A program made the translations under genes and the position numbers. Below the pieces are notes generated by a model. It was not told where the DNA came from, made no database searches, and was given only the letters and a program-made list of their open reading frames with translations. From NCBI RefSeq assembly GCF_029714945.1, contig NZ_CP121634.1, positions 8,019,001 to 8,083,000 of the forward strand: 64,000 nucleotides of DNA, in the 5' to 3' direction. This stretch comes from Bradyrhizobium sp. CIAT3101. Its GTDB lineage: Bacteria; Pseudomonadota; Alphaproteobacteria; Rhizobiales; Xanthobacteraceae. This document shows, piece after piece, positions 28,497-36,672 of the stretch (its first letter is position 1; every line of letters starts with the position of its first letter).

Positions 28497-28579
28497 AGGA
28501 TGGGTAGAGCGAAGCGAAACTCATCCTTCATACGGCGCGGTTGCACTATGATGGGTTTCGCTACGCTCTACCCATCCTA
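28497..28579. repeat. Inverted-repeat element with GGATGGGTAGAGCG arms
   Basis: The left arm starts AGGATGGGTAGAGCGAAGC and the right arm ends CGCTCTACCCATCCT, complementary over about 29 bases with a few mismatches and a loop of about 25 bases. It is a dispersed palindromic element, different from the GTCAT/ATGAC family at 6.2 and 10.6 kb. Confidence 0.8.
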
Positions 28580-28647
28580 CTGGACTCTCGCACGAACCCC
28601 GCGCGTGGGCTTCGAACTGCGGGAGGCGCCTCGACGATAGAGCTTGT

Positions 28648-29595
28648 CTAGGCTTGCGCGGAAGATGTCGTTGCAGGCTCCCGGTGTGCGTGGACGCAAG
28701 TGATCACGCTCAGGACGACGAAGCAGAAGGCGGCGGTTTCAAGCGTTGTGGGGAGCCGGTGCTCCCATGCCAGGCCATAGAGCAGCGCGAACAGCGTCTC
28801 GAACAGGATCATCTGGCCTGCGAGCGTCAACGGCAGCAGCCTGCTCATCCGGTTCCAGAATGCATTGCCGACGATCGAAGCAAGAATTGCAACGCCCGCT
28901 GACACGGCGACGAACCGCATCCACGCCATTGCGTCATGCTCGGTGTCGATGAAGGCGAGACATGGGATCAACACCAAACCTTGAAGGCCTGTGGCTACGC
29001 CGGTAAGCAGATTCCAGTCATGGGCGGAGACATCCTTCAAGCGGGCGAGCGCGCGGCTGTTGCCGATCGCGTAGCTCGTCCAGCAGACGAGAGCTCCGAC
29101 GGCGCAGAGCAGACCGGCTCCCTGCTGGAGCAGCGATGTCGACGGCGGCAACGCCAGCGCCTGCAGTCCGATGCAGACCGCGCCCGCCGAGCAGAGCAGG
29201 AGCGATGGTGCAAGGCGCGAGATCGGCACGGCCCGCTCCGCGTTGCTGCCGATGACCGTGACCGCAACGGGCAGGAAGCCGATCACCAGCGATGTCATCG
29301 CGATGCCGCCGAGTTGCACGGCGCTTGCCATCAGCACGTAATAGAGCGTGTTGCCCGCGAGCCCCAGCCAGGCCAGCGTAATGCAGTCGGACCATCCAAG
29401 CCTGCCCGCGATGTCGCGCCAGCGCGGCAGGATCAAAGCGGCGGAAACGGCTCCGAAGATCAGGTAGCGACCCATGGCCAGTTGAACGGGCGCGAAATCG
29501 GCCACCATTGCGGGGCCGAGGAATGCGAATCCCCAGAACGCGCCCGCGGCGGCACCGCACGCTATTCCTGTAATCAGTGTCGAACCAAGCTTCAT
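28648..29595 (-). CDS. DMT (EamA) family transporter
   Basis: This 315-residue inner-membrane protein has ten hydrophobic segments in two EamA halves (first half from GAFWGFAFLGPAMVADF, second from GALVCWTSYAIGNSRAL). Such carriers export amino acids or other metabolites. The divergent Lrp/AsnC gene 95 bases away very probably controls it, the usual pairing for amino-acid exporters. ATG 29595 is chosen; an upstream 13-residue extension is possible. The substrate is not known. Confidence 0.88.
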   Translation of the reverse strand: MKLGSTLITGIACGAAAGAFWGFAFLGPAMVADFAPVQLAMGRYLIFGAVSAALILPRWRDIAGRLGWSDCITLAWLGLAGNTLYYVLMASAVQLGGIAMTSLVIGFLPVAVTVIGSNAERAVPISRLAPSLLLCSAGAVCIGLQALALPPSTSLLQQGAGLLCAVGALVCWTSYAIGNSRALARLKDVSAHDWNLLTGVATGLQGLVLIPCLAFIDTEHDAMAWMRFVAVSAGVAILASIVGNAFWNRMSRLLPLTLAGQMILFETLFALLYGLAWEHRLPTTLETAAFCFVVLSVITCVHAHREPATTSSAQA

Positions 29596-29633
29596 GATGA
29601 CTCGCCGAATATCGATTGGACGAGCAATATCCA

Positions 29634-29643
29634 CACCATGGTG
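29634..29643. promoter_or_regulatory. Short palindrome in the Lrp/transporter intergenic region
   Basis: CACCATGGTG is a perfect 10-base palindrome between the divergent genes. It is followed by CGAG-N7-CTCG at 29673-29687, overlapping the leader of the regulator gene. Either could be part of an Lrp-type site; this is tentative. Confidence 0.3.
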
Positions 29644-29690
29644 ATAAAAGGGTTCTGAATTATCCCCTCAAACGAGACAATTACTCGCTC

Positions 29691-30179
29691 ATGGCCAGAA
29701 AGCCGCCCGCGCACCCATCGCTCGACCCGTTTGACCGAGCCATCCTCCGGATCCTCCAGGCGGACAACAAGACGCCGCAGCGCGCGATCGCCGAGAGCGT
29801 CCATCTGTCGACAGCTGCGGTGCAGAGACGGGTCGCCGCGCTCGAGGCCGCGGGTGTCATTGCGCGCAACGTCGCGGTGGTCGATCCGGAAGCGGTGGCG
29901 ATGTCCATCACCGCGATCGTGGAGGTCTATTTGCGCGATGAGCGATCGGCGACGGTTGATGCAGCTAAGGCGGCGTTCAGAAAGACGCCCGAGGTGCAGC
30001 AATGCTACTACGTCACGGGCGGGACGAGCTTCGTCCTCATCGTCGTGACCCGCGACATGCGAAGCTACGAGACGTTCACGCGCAAGGTGTTCGAGGAAAA
30101 CGACTCGGTCAACAACTACCGAACCCTCGTCGTGATTGATCGCGTGAAAACGGACACGCAGATCCTGATCGAAGACTGA
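29691..30179 (+). CDS. Lrp/AsnC family transcriptional regulator
   Basis: The 162-residue protein has an N-terminal helix-turn-helix (DPFDRAILRILQADNKTPQR, then SVHLSTAAVQRRVAALEAAG) and a C-terminal RAM/ligand domain (VEVYLRDE to VIDRVKTDT). It binds DNA as an oligomer and senses an amino acid or similar ligand. It is divergent from the EamA transporter gene, its likely target. The region just downstream is a patchwork of gene fragments. Confidence 0.92.
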   Translation: MARKPPAHPSLDPFDRAILRILQADNKTPQRAIAESVHLSTAAVQRRVAALEAAGVIARNVAVVDPEAVAMSITAIVEVYLRDERSATVDAAKAAFRKTPEVQQCYYVTGGTSFVLIVVTRDMRSYETFTRKVFEENDSVNNYRTLVVIDRVKTDTQILIED

Positions 30180-30263
30180 CGGTGCTGGACATCGCTATTG
30201 ATCCAAGCGGGTCTCAGCCATTTGCTCAACTTCGGAACACTGGCCGCCGATCACGCAGTGGCC

Positions 30264-30327
30264 GACGTCCGCCCTGCGCTCGCGGCGCTCAAGCCGCGCA
30301 AGCTTGCCATCCTCTCCAATGGCAGCC
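30264..30327 (+). pseudogene. Fragment of a haloacid dehalogenase gene
   Basis: Bases 30276-30327 (52 bases) are identical to 35331-35382 inside the intact dehalogenase gene, and translate to ALAALKPRKLAILSNGS in both. Upstream of this the similarity drops to about 8 of 14 bases, and downstream it ends abruptly. It is a broken piece of a paralogue or a partial duplication, not a gene. Confidence 0.8.
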
Positions 30328-30357
30328 GGGGGAGGGAGCACATCTCCGATCAAAGCC

Positions 30358-30429
30358 TCAGACTTGCGCGAGGCCGCCGTCGACGAAAATATCGTCGCCG
30401 ATCATGAAGCTGCCCTGATGACAGCTGAG
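30358..30429 (-). pseudogene. 3' end of a short-chain dehydrogenase gene
   Basis: On the minus strand this stretch reads CHQGSFMIGDDIFVDGGLAQV and stops at 30358. That is the typical last strand and tail of SDR enzymes (compare TVLNVDGGFGA in the SDR at 41302). No upstream SDR sequence is present, so only about 23 codons of the 3' end remain. Confidence 0.7.
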
Positions 30430-30448
30430 GCGTGTGCGACGCCGCTAT

Positions 30449-30922
30449 CTACTTCCTGGCTTGTTCAATCCTGGTCGTGCTGGCCGGGCCGACAGCCATC
30501 GCTTGAAGAACCACCTCGCCGTCCTTTGCCATCGCGTAATGAGAGATTCTCGCCGGCTCGATCAGGAACGAGCCGGGCGGGTATGCCTTGAGTTTACTTT
30601 CATCCCACTGGTCGCCGTTCGCGTAGTAAAATGTGCCGGACAAGACGACGGCGGTTCGTGTCTCTCCGTGCCAATGCGGCATGATCTTGAAGCCAGCCGG
30701 GATCCTCACCCGTTCCGAAAATACTTCCGCTTTTTTCGGGTCGCCATACAGCACAGCGATTCCCACCGCCCCGTCGAATCCCTTGAACTGAATGTCCTGA
30801 GGAAGCGTTGCGACAACGGCATCCTGGGCAAAAGCCGGCACCGACCCGCTCAGCATGAGCAACGACGCAGTCGCAAGGCCGATCAATGAAGATGCCGGCC
30901 TTGTAGAAATTGCGTACGTCAT
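30449..30922 (-). CDS. Secreted cupin-domain protein
   Basis: The 157-residue protein has a signal peptide (cut near AFAQ, residue 33) and one cupin barrel. Metal-ligand motif one is MPHWHGETRTAVVLSG (two His and a Glu), and the second is GSFLIEPARISHY with a late His. It should be a small metal-binding periplasmic protein. A truncated HxlR-type gene lies divergently just upstream and was perhaps its regulator. Substrate unknown. Confidence 0.85.
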   Translation of the reverse strand: MTYAISTRPASSLIGLATASLLMLSGSVPAFAQDAVVATLPQDIQFKGFDGAVGIAVLYGDPKKAEVFSERVRIPAGFKIMPHWHGETRTAVVLSGTFYYANGDQWDESKLKAYPPGSFLIEPARISHYAMAKDGEVVLQAMAVGPASTTRIEQARK

Positions 30923-30946
30923 GTCTCAATTCCCCCTGGGTGTCGG

Positions 30947-31150
30947 TTGGACCCGCGTGTGCAGCCCGAGCTACGCCACGCGCCTGAGGCAAAATGGAGG
31001 CGCCTGATCCTGTACTTCCTCGCCCAGGGCGGTCCGACCCGCTATGGCGAACTCCGGCGCGCCATACGTGACGTCAGCGACAAGATGCTGATCCAGCAGC
31101 TTAAGGAAGCGGAGGCCGACGGTCTAGCTCGCGCTGCAGTGCGTGTGAGC
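30947..31150 (+). pseudogene. Truncated HxlR-type regulator gene
   Basis: The frame from a TTG at 30947 has the HxlR helix-turn-helix core: EAKWRRLILYFLAQGG, then YGELRRAIRDVSDKML and LKEAEADGLARAAV. The homology ends there, where a normal protein would continue with the wing and dimer helix (usually reading R..Y...PP.VEY.LT). The frame runs on to 31345 without family similarity and overlaps the 3' end of the TPR gene. It is probably inactive, though a short DNA-binding piece could still be made. Confidence 0.7.
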
Positions 31151-31228
31151 GCCCCGTCATTTCACCAGGAGAGCTCGCCAATAATTCCTCCTTTGTCGGA
31201 GACCCGCGCCAACCGCACGAACAAAACC

Positions 31229-32554
31229 TTACGCCGAGAACGGGCCCACCTGCAGCTTGGCGCGTCCGCTTTCCTTGCCGCCCTCCTTCAAAAATCGACG
31301 TTCTTGAATCAGCTTCTCAGCCAGGGCTGTCTTGTTAGCGCGTAGAGCGGCTTCGAGAAGATACTGGTCGAAGATGTCCCGCTGGGCATGGCTCGCGCCG
31401 ACCGGACCGGTCACGTGACGCAACGGTAAGATTCCGTCGATGACGTCGTCATATCGCTTCTGCTCGAAGGCGACGATGCTCTCGCAAAGCGGAACGCCGA
31501 GATTCCGGATGACGCTGCTGACGTACTTCGTCTCGTCGCGAGAATAAGATTTCATGGAATCGATCAATCGTCTGGCTGAGTCGAACCGGCCGTCACGCGC
31601 CAACGACATGACGAAATGAATGTCGGTGAAGATCAAAGCATGATCGTCGATGTGGTTTTCGGCGTAGTCCGCCAGCTTCGCCCAACGGGCACCGACGTCA
31701 ACGCCGCGGAATTCCAGTCGCGTCAACAGCGACGCCGCATTTTGGATGTCCAGATAGAAATCCGATTTTTCGCCCATCACGGCCACATCGTAGAGATCCA
31801 AAGCGCCATCGAGCCGGCCCGCATCGATGTTGAATAGCGCCTTGTGCCACCAAAGGTGCCGACGGAACGGATTCCGGTCGTTCCAGATGTCGAGCGGATG
31901 GTCGAGCCACTTCAGGCCGTCGTCGTGCCGACCTTGCATCTCTAACACGTGCGCGACGGCATGCAGCGCCCAGAGGTCGTCCGGACTGACTTCGGAGGCT
32001 TCACGTCCATAACGCTCGGCGTTGACGTAGTCACCGTTCTCCTCGCATCCGAAAGCGAGCATGCCGAGAAGATTGCCATAGCCGGGGACGTCCTTTCGCC
32101 AATCGGCCAGCACCGATGCGGGCACCGACCTCAGCGCACGGGTTTGTCCCGTCCAGAAGCTGTTGAAGTGATGGAGGCGCAGGGCCAGAAGATCGTGCGG
32201 ATGGTCGTAGAGAATGCGCTCCCAGCACGCGTTCGCAGCCAGTAGATCGCCGTCGATCCAAAGACGCAGCGCTTCGACGTGCCGCCTTTCGCGATCCGTC
32301 GCTCCTTCGGATGTGAGCAGGGCTTGCACAAGCGACGCCCTGGCCTTGTCGAGAACCGCGAGCGTTCCGAAGATCATGAAGAAGTAGCCGCGCAGACAGT
32401 GCGCCATGCAGAACTCCGGATCCAGGTCCGTCGCCCGCTTCGCCAATGTCATCGCCGTCGTGCGGTACTCGAGGAAACTCCCGATCGCCTGGTTGTAAGC
32501 GGTAACAGCGTCCTCGTTCCTGGAACTCAGCTCCAGATTTCGATCGTCAAACAT
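31229..32554 (-). CDS. Tetratricopeptide-repeat protein (TTC38-like)
   Basis: The 441-residue protein has no signal peptide and is built from helical pairs typical of TPR38-type proteins (MAHCLRGYFFMIFG; LWALHAVAHVLEMQGRHDDG; HLWWHKALFNIDAGRLDGA). The family is cytoplasmic with poorly known roles. ATG 32554 has GGGGA upstream. It lies downstream of the acyl-CoA dehydrogenase gene on the same strand (119 bases), so the two may be co-transcribed. Confidence 0.8.
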   Translation of the reverse strand: MFDDRNLELSSRNEDAVTAYNQAIGSFLEYRTTAMTLAKRATDLDPEFCMAHCLRGYFFMIFGTLAVLDKARASLVQALLTSEGATDRERRHVEALRLWIDGDLLAANACWERILYDHPHDLLALRLHHFNSFWTGQTRALRSVPASVLADWRKDVPGYGNLLGMLAFGCEENGDYVNAERYGREASEVSPDDLWALHAVAHVLEMQGRHDDGLKWLDHPLDIWNDRNPFRRHLWWHKALFNIDAGRLDGALDLYDVAVMGEKSDFYLDIQNAASLLTRLEFRGVDVGARWAKLADYAENHIDDHALIFTDIHFVMSLARDGRFDSARRLIDSMKSYSRDETKYVSSVIRNLGVPLCESIVAFEQKRYDDVIDGILPLRHVTGPVGASHAQRDIFDQYLLEAALRANKTALAEKLIQERRFLKEGGKESGRAKLQVGPFSA

Positions 32555-32673
32555 GGGATCCCCGTTCCGTCGGGCTTAGCGAGGAGCGATCGCGGATCGG
32601 CTGGAGCAGCGTCGAGCGTGCTCGCCGGCACTGTCGGTCGCAGCTCGTCGCCAAAAACGAGCGACGGCCTGAC

Positions 32674-33882
32674 CTATTCGGCCGCATCGCGAAGCGCGGC
32701 GGTCGGTTTGTAGCCGTCTCGCGTTTGCGGGGCCTTCATGCCGAGCATCCGAGAGGCGACCAACGTCCTCAGGACCTGCGCGGTACCGCCGGCGATCGTG
32801 AACATGCGCGCGTCCCTGACGGCGCGCTCCATCGGATAATCCCTGGAGTAACCACGCGCCCCGAAGAGTTGGAGCGCCTGATTGGTGACTGCGTTAGCAG
32901 TCTCCGAGGCGATGATCTTCGCTTGGGCCGCCAATAGCGGGTCCGGGAACGGATCGGCGCTCAACGCCGCCTGGTGAAGAGAAAGCCGCGCCGCGTTGAG
33001 CGCGATGGCCATATCGGCCACCATCCATTGAAGGCCTTGAAATTCGGCGATCGGCCGTCCGAATTGCTCGCGCTCCTTCGCGAAGGCCACCGCTCTCTCG
33101 AACGCGCCTTGGGCGATCCCGAGTGCGACGGTGCCTGCACCAACGCGTTGGCTATTGTAAGCGTTGATCAGATCCGCAAAGCCGCGACGCAGACCGCGCG
33201 GCGGCAGGACGAGCATGTCTTCCGGGATCTCGAGATCCTTGAAGATGATTTCCGTCTCCGGGATCCCGCGCAGCCCCATGGCGGGCTCCCGCTTGCCGAC
33301 GACAAGTCCCGGGGTCCCCGCCACAGCGAGGAAGCCGCCGATGCCCTGCTCGACGCCGCTCTGATCGAAAACGCGCGCGAAGATCAAATGGAGCTTCGAG
33401 ACACCGCCGCCGGTAATCCAATGCTTTTTGCCGTTGATGACATAAGCCCCGCCACGCTTGTCCGCACGTGTCGTCATTTCGGTCGCGGCCGACCCGGCCT
33501 CCGGCTCGGTGATGCAGATGGCAGGCTTGTCGCCGCCGAGGACCAGTTCGGCCGACATGCGCTTCTGCTTCTCGGTCCCGTACTGCATGACCGCCGAAAT
33601 GGCGCCCATATTCGCTTCGACGGCGATCCGCCCCGTCGCACCGCACACGCGGGCCATCTCTTCGATGATGAGCGTGGCCTCGAAGAAGCTCCCGCCGCGA
33701 CCGCCATACTCTTTCGGAATCGTATATCCCATGAAGCCGGCCTGCTTCAGCCCGGCCACGTTGTCGAAAGGATAAGATTCGGTCCTATCGACCTCCGCCG
33801 CCTTGGTTGCGAACTCGGATTCAGCCAACTCTCGCGCGGTGGCCCGGAGCTTCGCGTGTTCGGGCGACAATTTCATCTGCAT
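32674..33882 (-). CDS. Acyl-CoA dehydrogenase
   Basis: The 402-residue flavoenzyme has the family signatures AICITEPEAGS near residue 130 and a C-terminal QLFGARGYSRDYPMERAVRDARMF. It would oxidise an acyl-CoA with FAD, giving electrons to ETF. ATG 33882 has AAGGG eight bases upstream. It is divergent from a LysR gene 110 bases away that probably controls it. The chain-length or branched substrate cannot be told. Confidence 0.93.
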   Translation of the reverse strand: MQMKLSPEHAKLRATARELAESEFATKAAEVDRTESYPFDNVAGLKQAGFMGYTIPKEYGGRGGSFFEATLIIEEMARVCGATGRIAVEANMGAISAVMQYGTEKQKRMSAELVLGGDKPAICITEPEAGSAATEMTTRADKRGGAYVINGKKHWITGGGVSKLHLIFARVFDQSGVEQGIGGFLAVAGTPGLVVGKREPAMGLRGIPETEIIFKDLEIPEDMLVLPPRGLRRGFADLINAYNSQRVGAGTVALGIAQGAFERAVAFAKEREQFGRPIAEFQGLQWMVADMAIALNAARLSLHQAALSADPFPDPLLAAQAKIIASETANAVTNQALQLFGARGYSRDYPMERAVRDARMFTIAGGTAQVLRTLVASRMLGMKAPQTRDGYKPTAALRDAAE

Positions 33883-33992
33883 GGTCGGGACCCTTTCCGG
33901 CAACGGGACATCCCGGCAATTCGCTCGGAAACCCATCGAAAATCAAACGAATATTTTATGGGCCCGACTTCAAAAAATGTTAAGTCAAGGTG

Positions 33993-34901
33993 ATGAGCAT
34001 CAGACAACTCCGGACACTCGTAGCCATCGCCGACCGAGGCAGCTTCAACGCCGCCGCGCAGCGCCTGTTCATCACCCAATCCGCAGTCAGCATGCAGATG
34101 AAGGCTCTCGAAGCCGAGATGAGAGCGAAACTGTTCGACCGCGCCAGCCGTCCTCCCGTGCTGAACGCCAACGGCTGGAGGCTGGTCGACGAGGCGCGCC
34201 AGATCATCGAGCGGTACGATGCGCTTCGGCTGCTCGCTTCGGCCTCGACGACCGGCCTGACTGGATCTGTGCGGCTGGGGGTGATCCCTTCAGTAGCGAC
34301 GCACTTGCTGCCTCAGACCTTGTCCAGACTGCGGGCCGACCACGCGAGCTTGCGTATCCAGGTGCAGAGCGGACTTTCGCCCGAGCTTGCATTCAAGGTC
34401 GAAAGCAATACTTTGGACGTCGCCATTATCACGGAACTGGAAAGGCTCGATCCGGCAATCGTTTTCGAACCGATTTCCGAAGAGGAGTTGAAGGTCGTTA
34501 TCCATAAGGATCTGGCCCGCGGCTCGATCGCAGATCTCTTGCGGGCTCATCCGTTTATTCGCTTCGACCCAGCGATGGGTGTTGGCAGGATCATCGATGC
34601 AACCTTGCGCGAGCGTCGCATTCCGGTGAACGACTTTATGGAATTCGACAGCATCGAGACGATGGTCAGGATGGTCAAATTGAAGCTTGGGGTCGCAGTC
34701 ATCCCCGTCGGCTTGTTTTCCTTCGGATCGGCCGACAATGTCAGATCGATTTCGTTCGTCCCACCGGTCCATCGGAGGATCGGGATGGTGGCGCGTCGCG
34801 GCATGATCGACGCACCCACGGTTCGGACCGTGACCGAGGCGTTCAAATCTTTCGCTGGCGCATCTCGCACCACGGCGCACGTCCGCAGGAAGAAGAAGTG
34901 A
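33993..34901 (+). CDS. LysR family regulator
   Basis: The 302-residue protein has the N-terminal winged helix (MSIRQLRTLVAIADRGSFNA, TQSAVSMQMKALE) and a type-2 periplasmic-binding-like sensor domain. The C-terminal tail is Lys/Arg-rich (VRRKKK). It is divergent from the acyl-CoA dehydrogenase gene, its likely target. ATG 33993 is used; GTG 33990 is the alternative, and both are close to AAGG. Confidence 0.92.
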   Translation: MSIRQLRTLVAIADRGSFNAAAQRLFITQSAVSMQMKALEAEMRAKLFDRASRPPVLNANGWRLVDEARQIIERYDALRLLASASTTGLTGSVRLGVIPSVATHLLPQTLSRLRADHASLRIQVQSGLSPELAFKVESNTLDVAIITELERLDPAIVFEPISEEELKVVIHKDLARGSIADLLRAHPFIRFDPAMGVGRIIDATLRERRIPVNDFMEFDSIETMVRMVKLKLGVAVIPVGLFSFGSADNVRSISFVPPVHRRIGMVARRGMIDAPTVRTVTEAFKSFAGASRTTAHVRRKKK

Positions 34902-35027
34902 AGGAAGCCAAATCGGGGGAAACTCCGCTTCGGTCACGAGCCACCGATCACGCTTGCAGTGGTACACCTCCGCTACGCTTTGATAAGCTGACGATCGCGC
35001 GCACTCCCTTACTTGGAAGGACAGCCC

Positions 35028-35759
35028 ATGAGCATCAAAGCCGTCGTCTTCGACGCCTACGGGACGCTCTACGACATCCAGTCGGTCGCGGAGATCACCG
35101 AGGACGCGTTTCCGAGCTATGGCGAGATCATCACGCAGGTCTGGCGCATCAAGCAGCTCGAATACACCTGGTTGCGCACGCTGATGGGGCGTTACCAGGA
35201 TTTTGCCGCCGTCACGCGCGACTCGCTGGCCTATACGCTGCGCGTGCTGGGGCTTGCCTACGAGAACGAGGCCTTCGAGCGCGTCATCGAGAAATATCTG
35301 CATCTCGATCTCTATCCGGACGCCACCACCGCGCTCGCGGCGCTCAAGCCGCGCAAGCTTGCCATCCTCTCCAATGGCAGCCCGGATATGCTGAATGAGC
35401 TGGTGCGCAACTCCGGCCTCGATCGCCTGCTCGATGCCACCATCAGTGTCGACGCGAAGAAGATCTTCAAGCCGAGCCCGCAGGCCTATGAGCTGATCGG
35501 CGAGGTGCTCGGCACGAAACCGGACGAGGTTCTGTTCGTCTCCTCCAATCCCTGGGACGTCGCCGGGGCCAAGTCGTTCGGGCTGAATGTTGCCTGGATC
35601 GAACGGGTGACGCCGGAGGCCATGGCGCTGGCTTGCGTCGAGAACGAACTCGTGGCACCGCTAACGATGTTCAAGGCGATCCGCACCCAGATGGACGAGC
35701 TCGGCTTTGCGCCGGATCATCGTGTCCATTCGCTCTCGGAGCTGGCAAAGATCGTCTGA
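35028..35759 (+). CDS. Haloacid dehalogenase, type II
   Basis: The 243-residue HAD enzyme has the nucleophile motif VVFDAYGTLYD (D9), the Ser/Asn motif LAILSNGS near residue 118, Lys in KIFKPSP, and the acidic motif SSNPWDVAGAKSFG. These match L-2-haloacid dehalogenases, which replace the halogen by OH. ATG 35028 has GGAAGGAC seven bases upstream. A 52-base piece of this gene is duplicated at 30276-30327. It is followed after 41 bases by the YbaK gene. Confidence 0.92.
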   Translation: MSIKAVVFDAYGTLYDIQSVAEITEDAFPSYGEIITQVWRIKQLEYTWLRTLMGRYQDFAAVTRDSLAYTLRVLGLAYENEAFERVIEKYLHLDLYPDATTALAALKPRKLAILSNGSPDMLNELVRNSGLDRLLDATISVDAKKIFKPSPQAYELIGEVLGTKPDEVLFVSSNPWDVAGAKSFGLNVAWIERVTPEAMALACVENELVAPLTMFKAIRTQMDELGFAPDHRVHSLSELAKIV

Positions 35760-35800
35760 CTATCGCCGCCCGCCCGCAAGTCCTCGATGAGCTGACTGGA

Positions 35801-36268
35801 ATGAGCCTGGAATCCGTTCGCGCCTTCTTCGCCGAGAAAGCCCCCGACATAACAGTCATGGAATCCCCGATCAGCTCGGCGACCGTGCCGCTGGCTGCCG
35901 AAGCCTATGGCGTCGAGCCCGGCATGATCGCCAAGACGCTGTCCTTGCGTGTCGGCGAGCGCGTGATCCTGATCGTCGCGGCCGGCACCTCGCGCATGGA
36001 CAACAAGAAGGTGAAGGCGCAATTCGGCGGCAAGCCGAAGATGCTGGGACTGGAAGAGGTCGCCGAGATCACCGGCCACGAGGTCGGCGGCGTCTGCCCG
36101 TTCGGGCTGAAGGCACCGCTGCCGGTTTATTGCGACGTGTCGCTGAAAGCGTTCGACGTGGTGGTGCCGGCTGCAGGCTCGACCCACAGCGCCGTGCGCA
36201 TCACGCCGGACCGGATGGCCGAGCTGACCTCCGCCGAATGGGTCGATGTCTGCGAGCACAGGCCGTAA
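35801..36268 (+). CDS. YbaK/EbsC family prolyl-tRNA editing protein
   Basis: The 155-residue protein matches the YbaK domain: a conserved Lys in MIAKTLSLRVG, the loop KKVKAQFGGKPKMLG, and GGVCPFGLKAPLPVYCD. It should hydrolyse mischarged tRNA such as Cys-tRNA(Pro) in trans. ATG 35801 fits the family start but has no strong ribosome site. It lies 41 bases after the dehalogenase and is probably co-transcribed. Confidence 0.92.
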   Translation: MSLESVRAFFAEKAPDITVMESPISSATVPLAAEAYGVEPGMIAKTLSLRVGERVILIVAAGTSRMDNKKVKAQFGGKPKMLGLEEVAEITGHEVGGVCPFGLKAPLPVYCDVSLKAFDVVVPAAGSTHSAVRITPDRMAELTSAEWVDVCEHRP

Positions 36269-36277
36269 CGCGGGCGT

Positions 36278-36508
36278 CTAGCCGCCCCAGCCACAGTAGG
36301 GACGACAGCGATAGCGTACGCTATGCCCGAAATGCCAATGGCCGAAGCCCCGGTGCCACCAGCCGAAACGCGCTTGCGCGAGGTCGCTCTCCTGCACCAT
36401 CGGCCTGGCGGCTCCGGATAAGGGAGTGACCGGGGCGGCCATTGCGGGTGCGCCGAGCAACATCGCGCTGATTACGATAAGCGTCGCAGGCATTTTGGTC
36501 ATGGACAT
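36278..36508 (-). CDS. Small secreted His/Trp/Gly-rich protein
   Basis: The 76-residue protein has a signal peptide (cut near AMAAP). The mature C-terminus is packed with His, Trp, Arg and Cys (GWWHRGFGHWHFGHSVRY, then RCRPYCGWGG). Such GCG_CRPN-like short secreted peptides are frequent in Bradyrhizobium; metal binding is possible from composition only. ATG 36508 has GGAGGA upstream, strong support that it is translated. Confidence 0.75.
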   Translation of the reverse strand: MSMTKMPATLIVISAMLLGAPAMAAPVTPLSGAARPMVQESDLAQARFGWWHRGFGHWHFGHSVRYRCRPYCGWGG

Positions 36509-36672
36509 GCCATTCCTCCGATCCGCAACGTCCGACCGCAATCAACCTGGCTGACCGCAATTCGTTGCACCCTTATGACGATTTCGGGGCAGGACGGCCG
36601 GTCGCCGAACCGCGATGGCGCCGGATGTGATGGCTGATGCATTTGCCGGTCAGGGAGGCTAGTGTAGGAACC

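Noticed and set aside
34898..35400. Plus-strand frame overlapping the dehalogenase 5' half
   Set aside because: It is out of frame with the conserved HAD motifs and has no family similarity.
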